Assembly (NCBI GenBank): GCA_949126835.1
Contig: CASBPS010000159.1
Coordinates: 227,001-291,000, forward strand
Direction: 5' to 3'
Length of the DNA stretch: 64,000 nucleotides
Origin: Anisus vortex
Taxonomy: Eukaryota > Mollusca > Gastropoda > Planorbidae
Shown: positions 1 through 13,095 of the stretch, piece by piece
How the letters are laid out: each line of letters starts with the position of its first letter
Position numbering within the stretch: position 1 is the stretch's first letter
Notes under the pieces: generated by a model
Databases searched by the model: none
Told to the model about the DNA's origin: nothing
The model's input: only the letters and a program-made list of their open reading frames with translations
Program-made: the position numbers and the translations under genes

Positions 1-2480
1 AAAATGGCTACTAAGTGCGGGGCTATAGCAGGCAAAATCGGAGCTAGTCATCAATTTTATCTTCAATTTTAAAAAGGTTACTAAGTGCGGGGCTATAGCA
101 GACGAAATCAGAGCTAGTCAACAATTTTATCTTTAATTTTAAAAAGGTTACTAAGTGCGGGGCTATAGCAGACGAAATCGAGCTAGTCACCAATTTTATC
201 TTCAATTTTAAAAAGGTTACTAAGTGCGGGGCTATAGCAGACAAAATCGGAGCTAGTCACCAATTTTATCTTCAATTTTAAAAAGGCTACTAAGTGCGAC
301 GCTATAGCAGACGAAATCGGAGCTAGTCACCAATTTTATCTTCAATTTTATAAAGGTTACTAAGTGCGACGCTATAGCAGACGAAATCAAAGCTAGTCAC
401 CAATTTTATCTTCAATTTTTAAAAGGTTACTAAGTGCGGGGCTATAGCAGACGAAATCGGAGCTAGTCACGAATTTTATCTTCAATTTTAAAAAGGTTAC
501 TAAGTGCGGGGCTATAGCAGACGAAATCGGAGCTAGTCACCAATTTTATCTTCAATTTTAAAATGGTTACTAATTGCGGGGCTATAGCAGACAAAATCGG
601 AGCTAGTCACCAATTTTATCTTCTATTTTAAAAAGGTTACTAAGTGCGGGGCCATAGCAGACGAATTCAGAGCTAGTCACCAATTTTATCTTCAATTTTA
701 AAAAGGTTACTAGGTGCGAGGCTATAGCAGACGAAATCAGAGCTAGTCACCAATTTTATCTTCAATTTTAAAAAGGTTACTGAGTGCGAAGCTATAGCAG
801 ACGAAATCGGAGCTAGTCACCAAATTTATCTTCAATTTTAAAAAGGTTACTAAGTGCGGGGCTATAGCAGACGAAATCGGAGCTAGTCACCAATTTTATC
901 TTCCATTTTAAAATGGTTACTAAGTGCGGGGCTATAGCAGACAAAATCGGAGCTAGTCACCAATTTTATCTTCTATTTTAAAAACGTTACTAAGTGCGGG
1001 GCCATAGCAGACGAATTCAGAGCTAGTCACCAATTTTATCTTCAATTTTAAAAAGGTTACTAGGTGCGAGGCTATAGCAGACGAAATCGGAGCTAGTCAC
1101 CAATTTTATCTTCATTTTTATAAAGGTTACTAAACGCGGGACTAAAGCAGACGAAATCGGAGCTAGTCACCAATTTTATCTTCAATTTTGAAAAGGTTAC
1201 TAAGTGCGGGGCTATAGCAGACGAATTCGGAGCTAGTCACCAATTTTATCTTCAATTTTAAAAAGGTTACTAAGTGCGGGGCTATAGCAGACGAAATCGG
1301 AGCTAGTCACCAATTTTATCTTCAATTTTAAAAAGGTTACTAAGTGTGGGGCTATAGCAGACGAAATCGGAGCTAGTCACCAATTTTATCTTCAATTTTA
1401 AAAATGTTACTGAGTGCGAAGCTATAGCAGACGAAATCGGAGCTAGTCACCAAATTTATCTTCAATTTTAAAAAGGTTACTATGTGCAGAGCTATAGCAG
1501 ACGAAATCAGAGCTAGTCACCAATTTTATCTTCAATTTTAAAAAAGGTTACTAAGTGCGGGACTACAGCAGACGAAATCGGAGCTAGTCACCAATTTTAT
1601 CTTCTATTTTAAAAAGGTTACTAGGTGCGGGGATATAGCAGACGAAATCGGAGCTAGTCACCAATTTTATCTTCAATTTTAAAAAGGTTACTAAGTGCGG
1701 GGCTATAGCAGACGAAATCGGAGCTAGTCACCAATTTTAGCTTTAATTGTAAAATGGCTACTAAGTGCGGGGCTATAGCAGGCAAAATCGGAGCTAGTCA
1801 TCAATTTTATCTTCAATTTTAAAAAGGTTACTAAATGCGGGGCTATAGCAGACGAAATCAGAGCTAGTCAACAATTTTATCTTCAATTTTTAAAAGGTTA
1901 CTAAGTGCGGGGCTATAGCAGACGAAATCGGAGCTAGTCACCAATTTTATCTTCAATTTTAAAAAGGTTACTAAGTGCGGGACTATAGCAGACAAAATCG
2001 GAGCTAGTCACCAATTTTATCTTCAATTTTAAAAAGGCTACTAGGTGCGGGGATATAGCAGACGAAATCGGAGCTAGTCACCAATTTTATCTTCTATTTT
2101 AAAAAGGTTACTAGGTGCGGGGATATAGCAGACGAAATCGGAGCTAGTCACCAATTTTATCTTCAATTTTAAAAAGGTTACTAAGTGCGGGGCTATAGCA
2201 GACGAAATCGGAGCTAGTCACCAATTATATCTTCAATTTTAAAATGGCTACTAAGTGCGGGGCTATAGCAGACAAAATCGGAGCTAGTCACCAATTTTAT
2301 CTTCAATTTTAAAAAGGCTACTAGGTGCGGGACTAAAGCAGACGAAATCGGAGCTAGTCACCAATTTTATCTTCTTTTTTAAAAAGGTTACTAGGTGCGG
2401 GGATATAGCAGACGAAATCGGAGCTAGTCACCAATTTATCTTCAATTTTAAAAAGGTTACTAAGTGCGGGGCTATAGCAG
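1..2480. repeat. Copy 1 of a 2.4-kb block duplicated in domain A
   Basis: The order of variant monomers here is repeated almost exactly at 2,520-4,860. The offset is 2,519 bp at the left end and 2,379 bp from about position 470 onward, because copy 2 lacks two monomers (140 bp) corresponding to about 330-470. Shared rare marks include CACGAATTTTATC (about 469), TAATTGCGGGG (571), TAAACGCGGGAC (about 1,131), GTGTGGGG (1,344) and CACCAATTTTAGC (about 1,729). Confidence 0.85.
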
Positions 2481-2519
2481 ACGAAATCGGAGCTAGTCAC
2501 CAATTTTATCTTTAATTGT

Positions 2520-4860
2520 AAAATGGCTACAAAGTGCGGGGCTATAGCAGGCAAAATCGGAGCTAGTCATCAATTTTATCTTCAATTTTAAAAAGGTTAC
2601 TAAGTGCGGGGCTATAGCAGACGAAATCAGAGCTAGTCAACAATTTTATCTTCAATTTTAAAAAGGTTACTAAGTGCGGGGCTATAGCAGACGAAATCGA
2701 GCTAGTCACCAATTTTATCTTCAATTTTAAAAAGGTTACTAAGTTCGGGGCTATAGCAGACAAAATCGGAGCTAGTCACCAATTTTATCTTCAATTTTAA
2801 AAAGGCTACTAAGTGCGACGCTATAGCAGACGAAATCGGAGCTAGTCACGAATTTTATCTTCAATTTTAAAAAGGTTACTAAGTGCGGGGCTATAGCAGA
2901 CGAAATCGGAGCTAGTCACTAATTTTATCTTCAATTTTAAAATGGTTACTAATTGCGGGGCTATAGCAGACAAAATCGGAGCTAGTCACCAATTTTATCT
3001 TCTATTTTAAAAAGGTTACTAAGTGCGGGGCCATAGCAGACGAATTCAGAGCTAGTCACCAATTTTATCTTCAATTTTAAAAAGGTTACTAGGTGCGAGG
3101 CTATAGCAGACGAAATCGGAGCTAGTCACCAATTTTATCTTCAATTTTAAAAATGTTACTGAGTGCGAAGCTATAGCAGACGAAATCGGAGCTAGTCACC
3201 AAATTTATCTTCAATTTTAAAAAGGTTACTAAGTGCGGGGCTATAGCAGACGAAATCGGAGCTAGTCACCAATTTTATCTTCCATTTTAAAATGGTTACT
3301 AAGTGCGGGGCTATAGCAGACACAATCGGAGCTAGTCACCAATTTTATCTTCTATTTTAAAAACGTTACTAAGTGCGGGGCCATAGCAGACGAATTCAGA
3401 GCTAGTCACCAATTTTATGTTCAATTTTAAACAGGTTACTAGGTGCGAGGCTATAGCAGACGAAATCGGAGCTAGTCACCAATTTTATCTTCATTTTTAT
3501 AAAGGTTACTAAACGCGGGACTAAAGCAGACGAAATCGGAGCTAGTCACCAATTTTATCTTCAATTTTAAAAAGGTTACTAAGTGCGGGGCTATAGCACA
3601 CGAATTCGGAGCTAGTCACCAATTTTATCTTCAATTTTAAAAAGGTTACTAAGTGCGGGGCTATAGCAGACGAAATCGGAGCTAGTCACCAATTTTATCT
3701 TCAATTTTAAAAAGGTTACTAAGTGTGGGGCTATAGCAGACGAAATCGGAGCTAGTCACCAATTTTATCTTCAATTTTAAAAATGTTACTGAGTGCGAAG
3801 CTATAGCAGACGAAATCGGAGCTAGTCACCAAATTTATCTTCAATTTTAAAAAGGTTACTATGTGCAGAGCTATAGCAGACGAAATCAGAGCTAGTCACC
3901 AATTTTATCTTCAATTTTAAAAAAGGTTACTAAGTGCGGGACTACAGCAGACGAAATCGGAGCTAGTCACCAATTTTATCTTCTATTTTAAAAAGGTTAC
4001 TAGGTGCGGGGATATAGCAGACGAAATCGGAGCTAGTCACCAATTTTATCTTCAATTTTAAAAAGGTTACTAAGTGCGGGGCTATAGCAGACGAAATCGG
4101 AGCTAGTCACCAATTTTAGCTTTAATTGTAAAATGGCTACTAAGTACGGGGCTATAGCAGGCAAAATCGGAGCTAGTCATCAATTTTATCTTCAATTTTA
4201 AAAAGGTTACTAAATGCGGGGCTATAGCAGACGAAATCAGAGCTAGTCAACAATTTTATCTTCAATTTTTAAAAGGTTACTAAGTGCGGGGCTATAGCAG
4301 ACGAAATCGGAGCTAGTCACCAATTTTATCTTCAATTTTAAAAAGGTTACTAAGTGCGGGACTATAGCAGACAAAATCGGAGCTAGTCACCAATTTTATC
4401 TTCAATTTTAAAAAGGCTACTAGGTGCGGGGATATAGCAGACGAAATCGGAGCTAGTCACCAATTTTATCTTCTATTTTAAAAAGGTTACTAGGTGCGGG
4501 GATATAGCAGACGAAATCGGAGCTAGTCACCAATTTTATCTTCAATTTTAAAAAGGTTACTAAGTGCGGGGCTATAGCAGACGAAATCGGAGCTAGTCAC
4601 CAATTTTATCTTCAATTTTAAAATGGCTACTAAGTGCGGGGCTATAGCAGACAAAATCGGAGCTAGTCACCAATTTTATCTTCAATTTTAAAAAGGCTAC
4701 TAGGTGCGGGACTAAAGCAGACGAAATTGGAGCTAGTCACCAATTTTATCTTCTATTTTAAAAAGGTTACTAGGTGCGGGGATATAGCTGACGAAATCGG
4801 AGCTAGTCACCAATTTTATCTTCAATTTTAAAAAGGTTACTAAGTGCGGGGCTATAGCAG
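2520..4860. repeat. Copy 2 of the 2.4-kb block
   Basis: This is the second copy of the block at 1-2,480, with the same variant order and two monomers fewer. Private changes such as GTACGGGG (about 4,145) and GCACACGAATTC (about 3,597) distinguish it. Agreement ends near 4,860, where a GACAAAATC plus GCGACGC pair replaces the expected monomers. Confidence 0.85.
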
Positions 4861-5154
4861 ACAAAATCGGAGCTAGTCACCAATTTTATCTTCAATTTTA
4901 AATAGGCTACTAAGTGCGACGCTATAGCAGACGAAATCGGAGCTAGTCACCAATTTTATCTTCAATTTTAAAAAGGTTACTAAGTGCGGGGCTATAGCAG
5001 ACGAAATCGGAGCTAGTCACCAATTTTATCTTCAATTTTAAAAAGGTTACTAAGTGCGGGGCTATAGCAGACGAAATCGGAGCTAGTGATCAATTTTATC
5101 TTCAATTTTAAAATGGTTACTAAGTGCGGGGCTATAGCAGACAAAATCGGAGCT

Positions 5155-6275
5155 AGTCACCAATTTTATCTTCTATTTTAAAAAGGTTACTAAGTGCGAG
5201 GCCATAGCAGACGAATTCAGAGCTAGTCACCAATTTTATCTTCAATTTTAAAAAGGTTACTAAGTGCGGGGCTATAGCAGACGAAATCGGAGCTAGTCAC
5301 CAATTTTATCTTCAATTGTATAAAGGTTACTAAGTGCGGGACTACAGCAGACGAAATCGGAGCTAGTCACCAATTTTATCTTCAATTTTAAAAATGTTAC
5401 TGAGTGCGAAGCTATAGCAGACGAAATCGGAGCTAGTCACCAAATTTATCTTCAATTTTAAAAAGGTTACTAAGTGCGGGGCTATAGCAGACGAAATCGG
5501 AGCTAGTCACCAAATTTATCTTCAATTTTAAAAAGGTTACTAAGTGCGGGGCTATAGCAGACAAAATCGGAGCTAGTCACCAATTTTATCTTCAATTTTA
5601 AAAAGGCTACTAAGTGCGACGCTATAGCAGAAGAAATCGGAGCTAGTCACCAATTTTATCTTCAATTTTAAAAAGGTTACTAAGTGCGGGGCTATAGCAG
5701 ACGAAATCGGAGCTAGTCACCAATTTTATCTTCAATTTTAAAAAGGTTACTAAGTGCGGGGCTATAGCAGACGAAATCGGAGCTAGTGATCAATTTTATC
5801 TTCAATTTTAAAATGGTTACTAAGTGCGGGACTACAGCAGACGAAATCGGAGCTAGTCACCAATTTTATCTTCAATTTTAAAAATGTTACTGAGTGCGAA
5901 GCTATAGCAGACTAAATCAGAGCTAGTCACCAATTTTATCTTCAATTTTAAAAAGGTTACTATGTGCAGGGCTATAGCAGACGAAATCAGAGCTAGTCAC
6001 CAATATTATCTTCAATTTTAAAAAAGGTTACTAAGTGCGGGACTAAAGCAGACGAAATCGGAGCTAGTCACCAATTTTATCTTCTATTTTAAAAAGGTTA
6101 CTAGGTGCGGGGATATAGCAGACGAAATCGGAGCTAGTCACCAATTTTATCTTCTATTTTAAAAAGGTTACTAGGTGCGGGGATATAGCAGACGAAATCG
6201 GAGCTAGTCACCAATTTTATCTTCTATTTTAAAAAGGTTACTAGGTGCGGGGATATAGCAGACGAAATCGGAGCT
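5155..6275. repeat. 16-mer tandem duplication, copy 1
   Basis: This block is followed directly by a near-identical block with an offset of 1,121 bp (16 x 70 + 1). Shared marks include GCGAGGCC with GAATTC (about 5,199), GCAGAAGAAATC (about 5,628), GTGATCAATT (about 5,787) and CACCAATATTATC (about 5,999). The edges are uncertain by about one monomer. Confidence 0.8.
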
Positions 6276-7410
6276 AGTCACCAATTTTATCTTCTATTTT
6301 AAAAAGGTTACTAAGTGCGAGGCCATAGCAGACGAATTCAGAGCTAGTCACCAATTTTATCTTCAATTTTAAAAAGGTTACTAAGTGCGGGGCTATAGCA
6401 GACGAAATCGGAGCTAGTCACCAATTTTATCTTCAATTGTATAAAGGTTACTAAGTGCGGGACTACAGCAGACGAAATCGGAGCTAGTCACCAATTTTAT
6501 CTTCAATTTTAAAAATGTTACTGAGTGCGAAGCTATAGCAGACGAAATCGGAGCTAGTCACCAAATTTATCTTCAATTTTAAAAAGGTTACTAAGTGCGG
6601 GGCTATAGCAGACGAAATCGGAGCTAGTCACCAAATTTATCTTCAATTTTAAAAAGGTTACTAAGTGCGGGGCTATAGCAGACAAAATCGGAGCTAGTCA
6701 CCAATTTTATCTTCAATTTTAAAAAGGCTACTAAGTGCGACGCTATAGCAGAAGAAATCGGAGCTAGTCACCAATTTTATCTTCAATTTTAAAAAGGTTA
6801 CTAAGTGCGGGGCTATAGCAGACGAAATCGGAGCTAGTCACCAATTTTATCTTCAATTTTAAAAAGGTTACTAAGTGCGGGGCTATAGCAGACGAAATCG
6901 GAGCTAGTGATCAATTTTATCTTCAATTTTAAAATGGTTACTAAGTGCGGGACTACAGCAGACGAAATCGGAGCTAGTCACCAATTTTATCTTCAATTTT
7001 AAAAATGTTACTGAGTGCGAAGCTATAGCAGACTAAATCAGAGCTAGTCACCAATTTTATCTTCAATTTTAAAAAGGTTACTATGTGCAGGGCTATAGCA
7101 GACGAAATCAGAGCTAGTCACCAATATTATCTTCAATTTTAAAAAAGGTTACTAAGTGCGGGACTAAAGCAGACGAAATCGGAGCTAGTCACCAATTTTA
7201 TCTTCTATTTTAAAAAGGTTACTAGGTGCGGGGATATAGCAGACGAAATCGGAGCTAGTCACCAATTTTATCTTCTATTTTAAAAAGGTTACTAGGTGCG
7301 GGGATATAGCAGACGAAATCGGAGCTAGTCACCAATTTTATCTTCTATTTTAAAAAGGTTACTAGGTGCGGGGATATAGCAGACGAAATCGGAGCTAGTC
7401 ACCAATTTTA
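6276..7410. repeat. 16-mer tandem duplication, copy 2
   Basis: This is the second copy of 5,155-6,275, displaced by 1,121 bp, with the same order of variants including GCAGAAGAAATC (about 6,749) and GACTAAATCAG (about 7,031). It ends in a run of GGGGATATAG monomers shared with the right end of copy 1. Those monomers probably guided the misaligned exchange. Confidence 0.8.
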
Positions 7411-7419
7411 TCTTCAATT

Positions 7420-8460
7420 TTAAAAAGGTTACTAAGTGCGGGGCTATAGCAGACGAAATCGGAGCTAGTCACCAATTTTATCTTCAATTTTAAAAAGGTT
7501 ACTAAGTGTGGGGCTATAGCAGACGAAATCGGAGCTAGTCACCAATTTTATCTTCAATTTTAAAAATGTTACTGAGTGCGAAGCTATAGCAGACGAAATC
7601 GGAGCTAGTCACCAAATTTATCTTCAATTTTAAAAAGGTTACTATGTGCAGAGCTATAGCAGACGAAATCAGAGCTAGTCACCAATTTTATCTTCAATTT
7701 TAAAAAAGGTTACTAAGTGCGGGACTACAGCAGACGAAATCGGAGCTAGTCACCAATTTTATCTTCTATTTTAAAAAGGTTACTAGGTGCGGGGATATAG
7801 CAGACGAAATCGGAGCTAGTCACCAATTTTATCTTCAATTTTAAAAAGGTTACTAAGTGCGGGGCTATAGCAGACGAAATCGGAGCTAGTCACCAATTTT
7901 AGCTTTAATTGTAAAATGGCTACTAAGTGCGGGGCTATAGCAGGCAAAATCGGAGCTAGTCATCAATTTTATCTTAAATTTTAAAAAGGTTACTAAATGC
8001 GGGGCTATAGCAGACGAAATCAGAGCTAGTCAACAATTTTATCTTCAATTTTTAAAAGGTTACTAAGTGCGGGGCTATAGCAGACGAAATCGGAGCTAGT
8101 CACCAATTTTATCTTCAATTTTAAAAAGGTTACTAAGTGCGGGACTATAGCAGACAAAATCGGAGCTAGTCACCAATTTTATCTTCAATTTTAAAAAGGC
8201 TACTAGGTGCGGGGATATAGCAGACGAAATCGGAGCTAGTCACCAATTTTATCTTCTATTTTAAAAAGGTTACTAGGTGCGGGGATATAGCAGACGAAAT
8301 CGGAGCTAGTCACCAATTTTATCTTCAATTTTAAAAAGGTTACTAAGTGCGGGGCTATAGCAGACGAAATCGGAGCTAGTCACCAATTTTATCTTCAATT
8401 TTAAAATGGCTACTAAGTGCGGGGCTATAGCAGACAAAATCGGAGCTAGTCACCAATTTT
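7420..8460. repeat. Partial third copy of the 2.4-kb block
   Basis: This stretch repeats about 1,260-2,310 with an offset of 6,162 bp, checked at GTGTGGGG (1,344 and 7,506) and at the marker monomer (1,751 and 7,913). It shares the rare CACCAATTTTAGC variant. It joins at about 8,460 to sequence resembling 4,900-5,500, so it is a mosaic of earlier blocks. Confidence 0.75.
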
Positions 8461-9515
8461 ATCTTTAATTTTAAAAAGGCTACTAAGTGCGACGCTATAG
8501 CAGACGAAATCGGAGCTAGTCACCAATTTTATCTTCAATTTTAAAAAGGTTACTAAGTGCGGGGCTATAGCAGACGAAATCGGAGCTAGTCACCAATTTT
8601 ATCTTCAATTTTAAAAAGGTTACTAAGTGCGGGGCTATAGCAGACGAAATCGGAGCTAGTGATCAATTTTATCTTCAATTTTAAAATGGTTACTAAGTGC
8701 GGGGCTATAGCAGACAAAATCGGAGCTAGTCACCAATTTTATCTTCTATTTTAAAAAGGTTACTAAGTGCGAGGCCATAGCAGACGAATTCAGAGCTAGT
8801 CACCAATTTTATCTTCAATTTTAAAAAGGTTACTAAGTGCGGGGCTATAGCAGACGAAATCGGAGCTAGTCACCAATTTTATCTTCAATTGTATAAAGGT
8901 TACTAAGTGCGGGACTACAGCAGACGAAATCGGAGCTAGTCACCAATTTTATCTTCAATTTTAAAAATGTTACTGAGTGCGAAGCTATAGCAGACGAAAT
9001 CGGAGCTAGTCACCAAATTTATCTTCAATTTTAAAAAGGTTACTAAGTGCGGGGCTATAGCAGACTAAATCAGAGCTAGTCACCAATTTTATCTTCAATT
9101 TTAAAAAGGTTACTATGTGCAGGGCTATAGCAGACGAAATCAGAGCTAGTCACCAATATTATCTTCAATTTTAAAAAAGGTTACTAAGTGCGGGACTAAA
9201 GCAGACGAAATCGGAGCTAGTCACCAATTTTATCTTCTATTTTAAAAAGGTTACTAGGTGCGGGGATATAGCAGACGAAATCGGAGCTAGTCACCAATTT
9301 TATCTTCTATTTTAAAAAGGTTACTAGGTGCGGGGATATAGCAGACGAAATCGGAGCTAGTCACCAATTTTATCTTCTATTTTAAAAAGGTTACTAGGTG
9401 CGGGGATATAGCAGACGAAATCGGAGCTAGTCACCAATTTTATCTTCAATTTTAAAAAGGTTACTAAGTGCGGGGCTATAGCAGACGAAATCGGAGCTAG
9501 TCACCAATTTTATCT
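8425..9515. repeat. 19-mer-offset duplication, copy 1
   Basis: The variant order here matches 9,755-10,845 with an offset of about 1,330 bp (19 monomers), checked at the CACCAATATTATC monomer (9,150 and 10,481, offset 1,331). It contains the GCGACGC, GTGATC, GAATTCAG, GTATAAAGG and GACTAAATCAG variants in that order. Confidence 0.7.
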
Positions 9516-9754
9516 TCTATTTTAAAAAGGTTACTAAGTGCGAGGCCATAGCAGACGAATTCAGAGCTAGTCACCAATTTTATCTTCAATTTTAAAAAGG
9601 TTACTGAGTGCGAAGCTATAGCAGACGAAATCGGAGCTAGTCACCAAATTTATCTTCAATTTTAAAAAGGTTACTAAGTGCGGGGCTATAGCAGACGAAA
9701 TCGGAGCTAGTCACCAAATTTATCTTCAATTTTAAAAAGGTTACTAAGTGCGGG

Positions 9755-10845
9755 GCTATAGCAGACAAAATCGGAGCTAGTCACCAATTTTATCTTCAAT
9801 TTTAAAAAGGCTACTAAGTGCGACGCTATAGCAGACGAAATCGGAGCTAGTCACCAATTTTATCTTCAATTTTAAAAAGGTTACTAAGTGCGGGGCTATA
9901 GCAGACGAAATCGGAGCTAGTCACCAATTTTATCTTCAATTTTAAAAAGGTTACTAAGTGCGGGGCTATAGCAGACGAAATCGGAGCTAGTGATCAATTT
10001 TATCTTCAATTTTAAAATGGTTACTAAGTGCGGGGCTATAGCAGACAAAATCGGAGCTAGTCACCAATTTTATCTTCTATTTTAAAAAGGTTACTAAGTG
10101 CGAGGCCATAGCAGACGAATTCAGAGCTAGTCACCAATTTTATCTTCAATTTTAAAAAGGTTACTAAGTGCGGGGCTATAGCAGACGAAATCGGAGCTAG
10201 TCACCAATTTTATCTTCAATTGTATAAAGGTTACTAAGTGCGGGACTACAGCAGACGAAATCGGAGATAGTCACCAATTTTATCTTCAATTTTAAAAATG
10301 TTACTGAGTGCGAAGCTATAGCAGACGAAATCGGAGCTAGTCACCAAATTTATCTTCAATTTTAAAAAGGTTACTAAGTGCGGGGCTATAGCAGACTAAA
10401 TCAGAGCTAGTCACCAATTTTATCTTCAATTTTAAAAAGGTTACTATGTGCAGGGCTATAGCAGACGAAATCAGAGCTAGTCACCAATATTATCTTCAAT
10501 TTTAAAAAAGGTTACTAAGTGCGGGACTAAAGCAGACGAAATCGGAGCTAGTCACCAATTTTATCTTCTATTTTAAAAAGGTTACTAGGTGCGGGGATAT
10601 AGCAGACGAAATCGGAGCTAGTCACTAATTTTATCTTCTATTTTAAAAAGGTTACTAGGTGCGGGGATATAGCAGACGAAATCGGAGCTAGTCACCAATT
10701 TTATCTTCTATTTTAAAAAGGTTACTAGGTGCGGGGATATAGCAGACGAAATCGGAGCTAGTCACCAATTTTATCTTCAATTTTAAAAAGGTTACTAAGT
10801 GCGGGGCTATAGCAGACGAAATCGGAGCTAGTCACCAATTTTATC
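9755..10845. repeat. 19-mer-offset duplication, copy 2
   Basis: This is the second copy of 8,425-9,515. The spacer of about 240 bp between the copies (9,516-9,754) is made of monomers from the same family, including a GAATTCAG variant and a GAGTGCGAAGC variant. A private change, GGAGATAGTC (about 10,264), separates the copies. Confidence 0.7.
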
Positions 10846-11134
10846 TTCAATTTTAAAATGGCTACTAAGTGCGGGGCTATAGCAGACAAAATCGGAGCTA
10901 GTCACCAATTTTATCTTCAATTTTAAAAAGGCTACTAGGTTCGGGACTAAAGCAGACGAAATCGGAGCTAGTCACCAATTTTATCTTCTATTTTAAAAAG
11001 GTTACTAGGTGCGGGGATATAGAAGACGAAATCGGAGCTAGTCACCAATTTTATCTTCAATTTTAAAAAGGTTACTAAGTGCGGGGCTATAGCAGACGAA
11101 ATCGGAGCTAGTCACCAATTTTATCTTTAATTGT

Positions 11135-13095
11135 AAAATGGCTACTAAGTGCGGGGCTATAGCAGGCAAAATCGGAGCTAGTCATCAATTTTATCTTTAA
11201 TTTTAAAAAGGTTACTAAGTGCGGGGCTATAGCAGACGAAATCAGAGCTAGTCAACAATTTTATCTTCAATTTTAAAAAGGTTACTAAGTGCGGGGCTAA
11301 AGCAGACGAAATCGGAGCTAGTCACCAATTTTATCTTCAATTTTAAAAAGGTTACTAAGTGCGGGGCTATAGCAGACAAAATTGGAGCTAGTCACCAATT
11401 TTATCTTCAATTTTAAAAAGGCTACTAAGTGCGACGCTATAGCGGACGAAATCGGAGCTAGTCACCAATTTTATCTTCAATTTTAAAAAGGTTACTAAGT
11501 GCGAGGCTATAGCAGACGAAATCGGAGCTAGTCACCAATTTTATCTTCAATTTTAAAAAGGTTACTAAGTGCGGGGCTATAGCAGACGAAATCGGAGCTA
11601 GTGATCAATTTTATCTTCAATTTTAAAATGGTTACTAAGTGCGGGGCTATAGCAGACAAAATCAGAGCTAGTCACCAATTTTATCTTCTATTTTAAAAAG
11701 GTTACTAAGTGCGAGGCCATAGAAGACGAATTCAGAGCTAGTCACCAATTTTATCTTCAATTTTTAAAAGGTTACTAGGTGCGGGGCTATACCAGACGAA
11801 ATTGGAGCTAGTCACCAATTTTATCTTCACTTGTATAAAGGTTACTAAGTGCGGGGCTATAGCAGACGAAATCGGAGCTAGTCAACAATTTTATCTTCAA
11901 TTTTAAAAAGGTTACTAAGTGCGGGGCTATAGCAGACGAAATCGGAGCTAGTCACCAATTTTATCTTCAATTTTAAAAAGGTTACTAAGTGCGGGGCTAT
12001 AGCAGACAAAATCGGAGCTAGTCACCAATTTAATCTTCAATTTTAAAAAGGCTACTAAGTGCGACGCTATAGCAGACGAAATCAAAGCTAGTCACCAATT
12101 TTATCTTCAATTTTTAAAAGGTTACTAAGTGCGGGGATATAGCAGACGAAATCAGAGCTAGTCACCAATTTATCTTCAATTTTAAAAAGGTTACTAAGTG
12201 CGGGGCTATAGCAGACGAAATCGGAGCTAGTAACCAATTTTATCTTCAATTTTAAAATGGTTACTAAGTGCGGGGCTATAGCAGACAAAATCGGAGCTAG
12301 TCACTAATTTTATCTTCTATTTTAAAAAAGGTTACTAAGTGCGGGGCTATAGCAGACGAATTCAGAGCTAGTCACCAATTTTATCTTCAATTTTAAAAAA
12401 GTTACTAGGTGCGAGGCTATAGCAGACGAAATCGGAGCTAGTCACCAATTTTATCTTTAATTTTGAAAAGGTTACTAAGTGCGGGGCTATAGCAGACGAA
12501 TTCGGAGCTAGTCACCAATTTTATCTTTAATTTTAAAAAGGTTACTAAGTGCGGGGCTATAGCAGACGAAATCGGAGCTAGTCACCAATTTTATCTTCAA
12601 TTTTAAAAAGGTTACTAAGTGTGGGGCTATAGCAGACGAAATCGGAGCTAGTCACCAATTTTATCTTAATTTTTAAAAATGTTACTGAGTGCGAAGCTAT
12701 AGCAGACGAAATCGGAGCTAGTCACCAAATTTATCTTCAATTTTAAAAAGGTTACTAAGTGCGGGGCTATAGCAGACTAAATCAGAGCTAGTCACCAATT
12801 TTATCTTCAATTTTAAAAAGGTTACTATGTGCAGGGCTATAGCAGACGAAATCAGAGCTAGTCACCAATTTTATCTTCAATTTTTAAAAAGGTTACTAAG
12901 TGCGGGACTAAAGCAGACGAAATCGGAGCTAGTCACCAATTTTATCTTCTATTTTAAAAAGGTTACTAGGTGCGGGGATATAGCAGACGAAATCGGAGCT
13001 AGTCACCAATTTTATCTTCAATTTTAAAAAGGTTACTAAGTGCGGGGCTATAGCAGACGAAATCGGAGCTAGTCACCAATTTTATCTTTAATTGT
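11135..13095. repeat. Domain B HOR unit 1 (28 monomers)
   Basis: The unit spans 1,961 bp from one marker monomer to the next. It follows the canonical order but lacks the AAACTCGGG monomer between GCGAGGC and GAATTCGG. Private changes include ATAGCGGACG (about 11,450), ATAGAAGACG (about 11,730) and CACTTGTATAAAGG (about 11,829). Confidence 0.8.

Larger units (their letters stand above)
1..11134. repeat. Domain A: left HOR family of the satellite
   Basis: This domain is marked by variant monomers such as GGGACTACAGC, CACCAATTTTAGC followed by TTTAATTG, and long runs of TAGGTGCGGGGATATAG copies. The marker monomer (aaaatggct with agcaggcaaaatc) starts at 1, 1,751, 2,520, 4,130 and 7,913, giving irregular spacings of 1,750, 769, 1,610 and 3,783 bp before the next one at 11,135. 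No genes or other elements were seen. The boundary with domain B is gradual and is placed at the marker monomer at 11,135. Confidence 0.6.
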
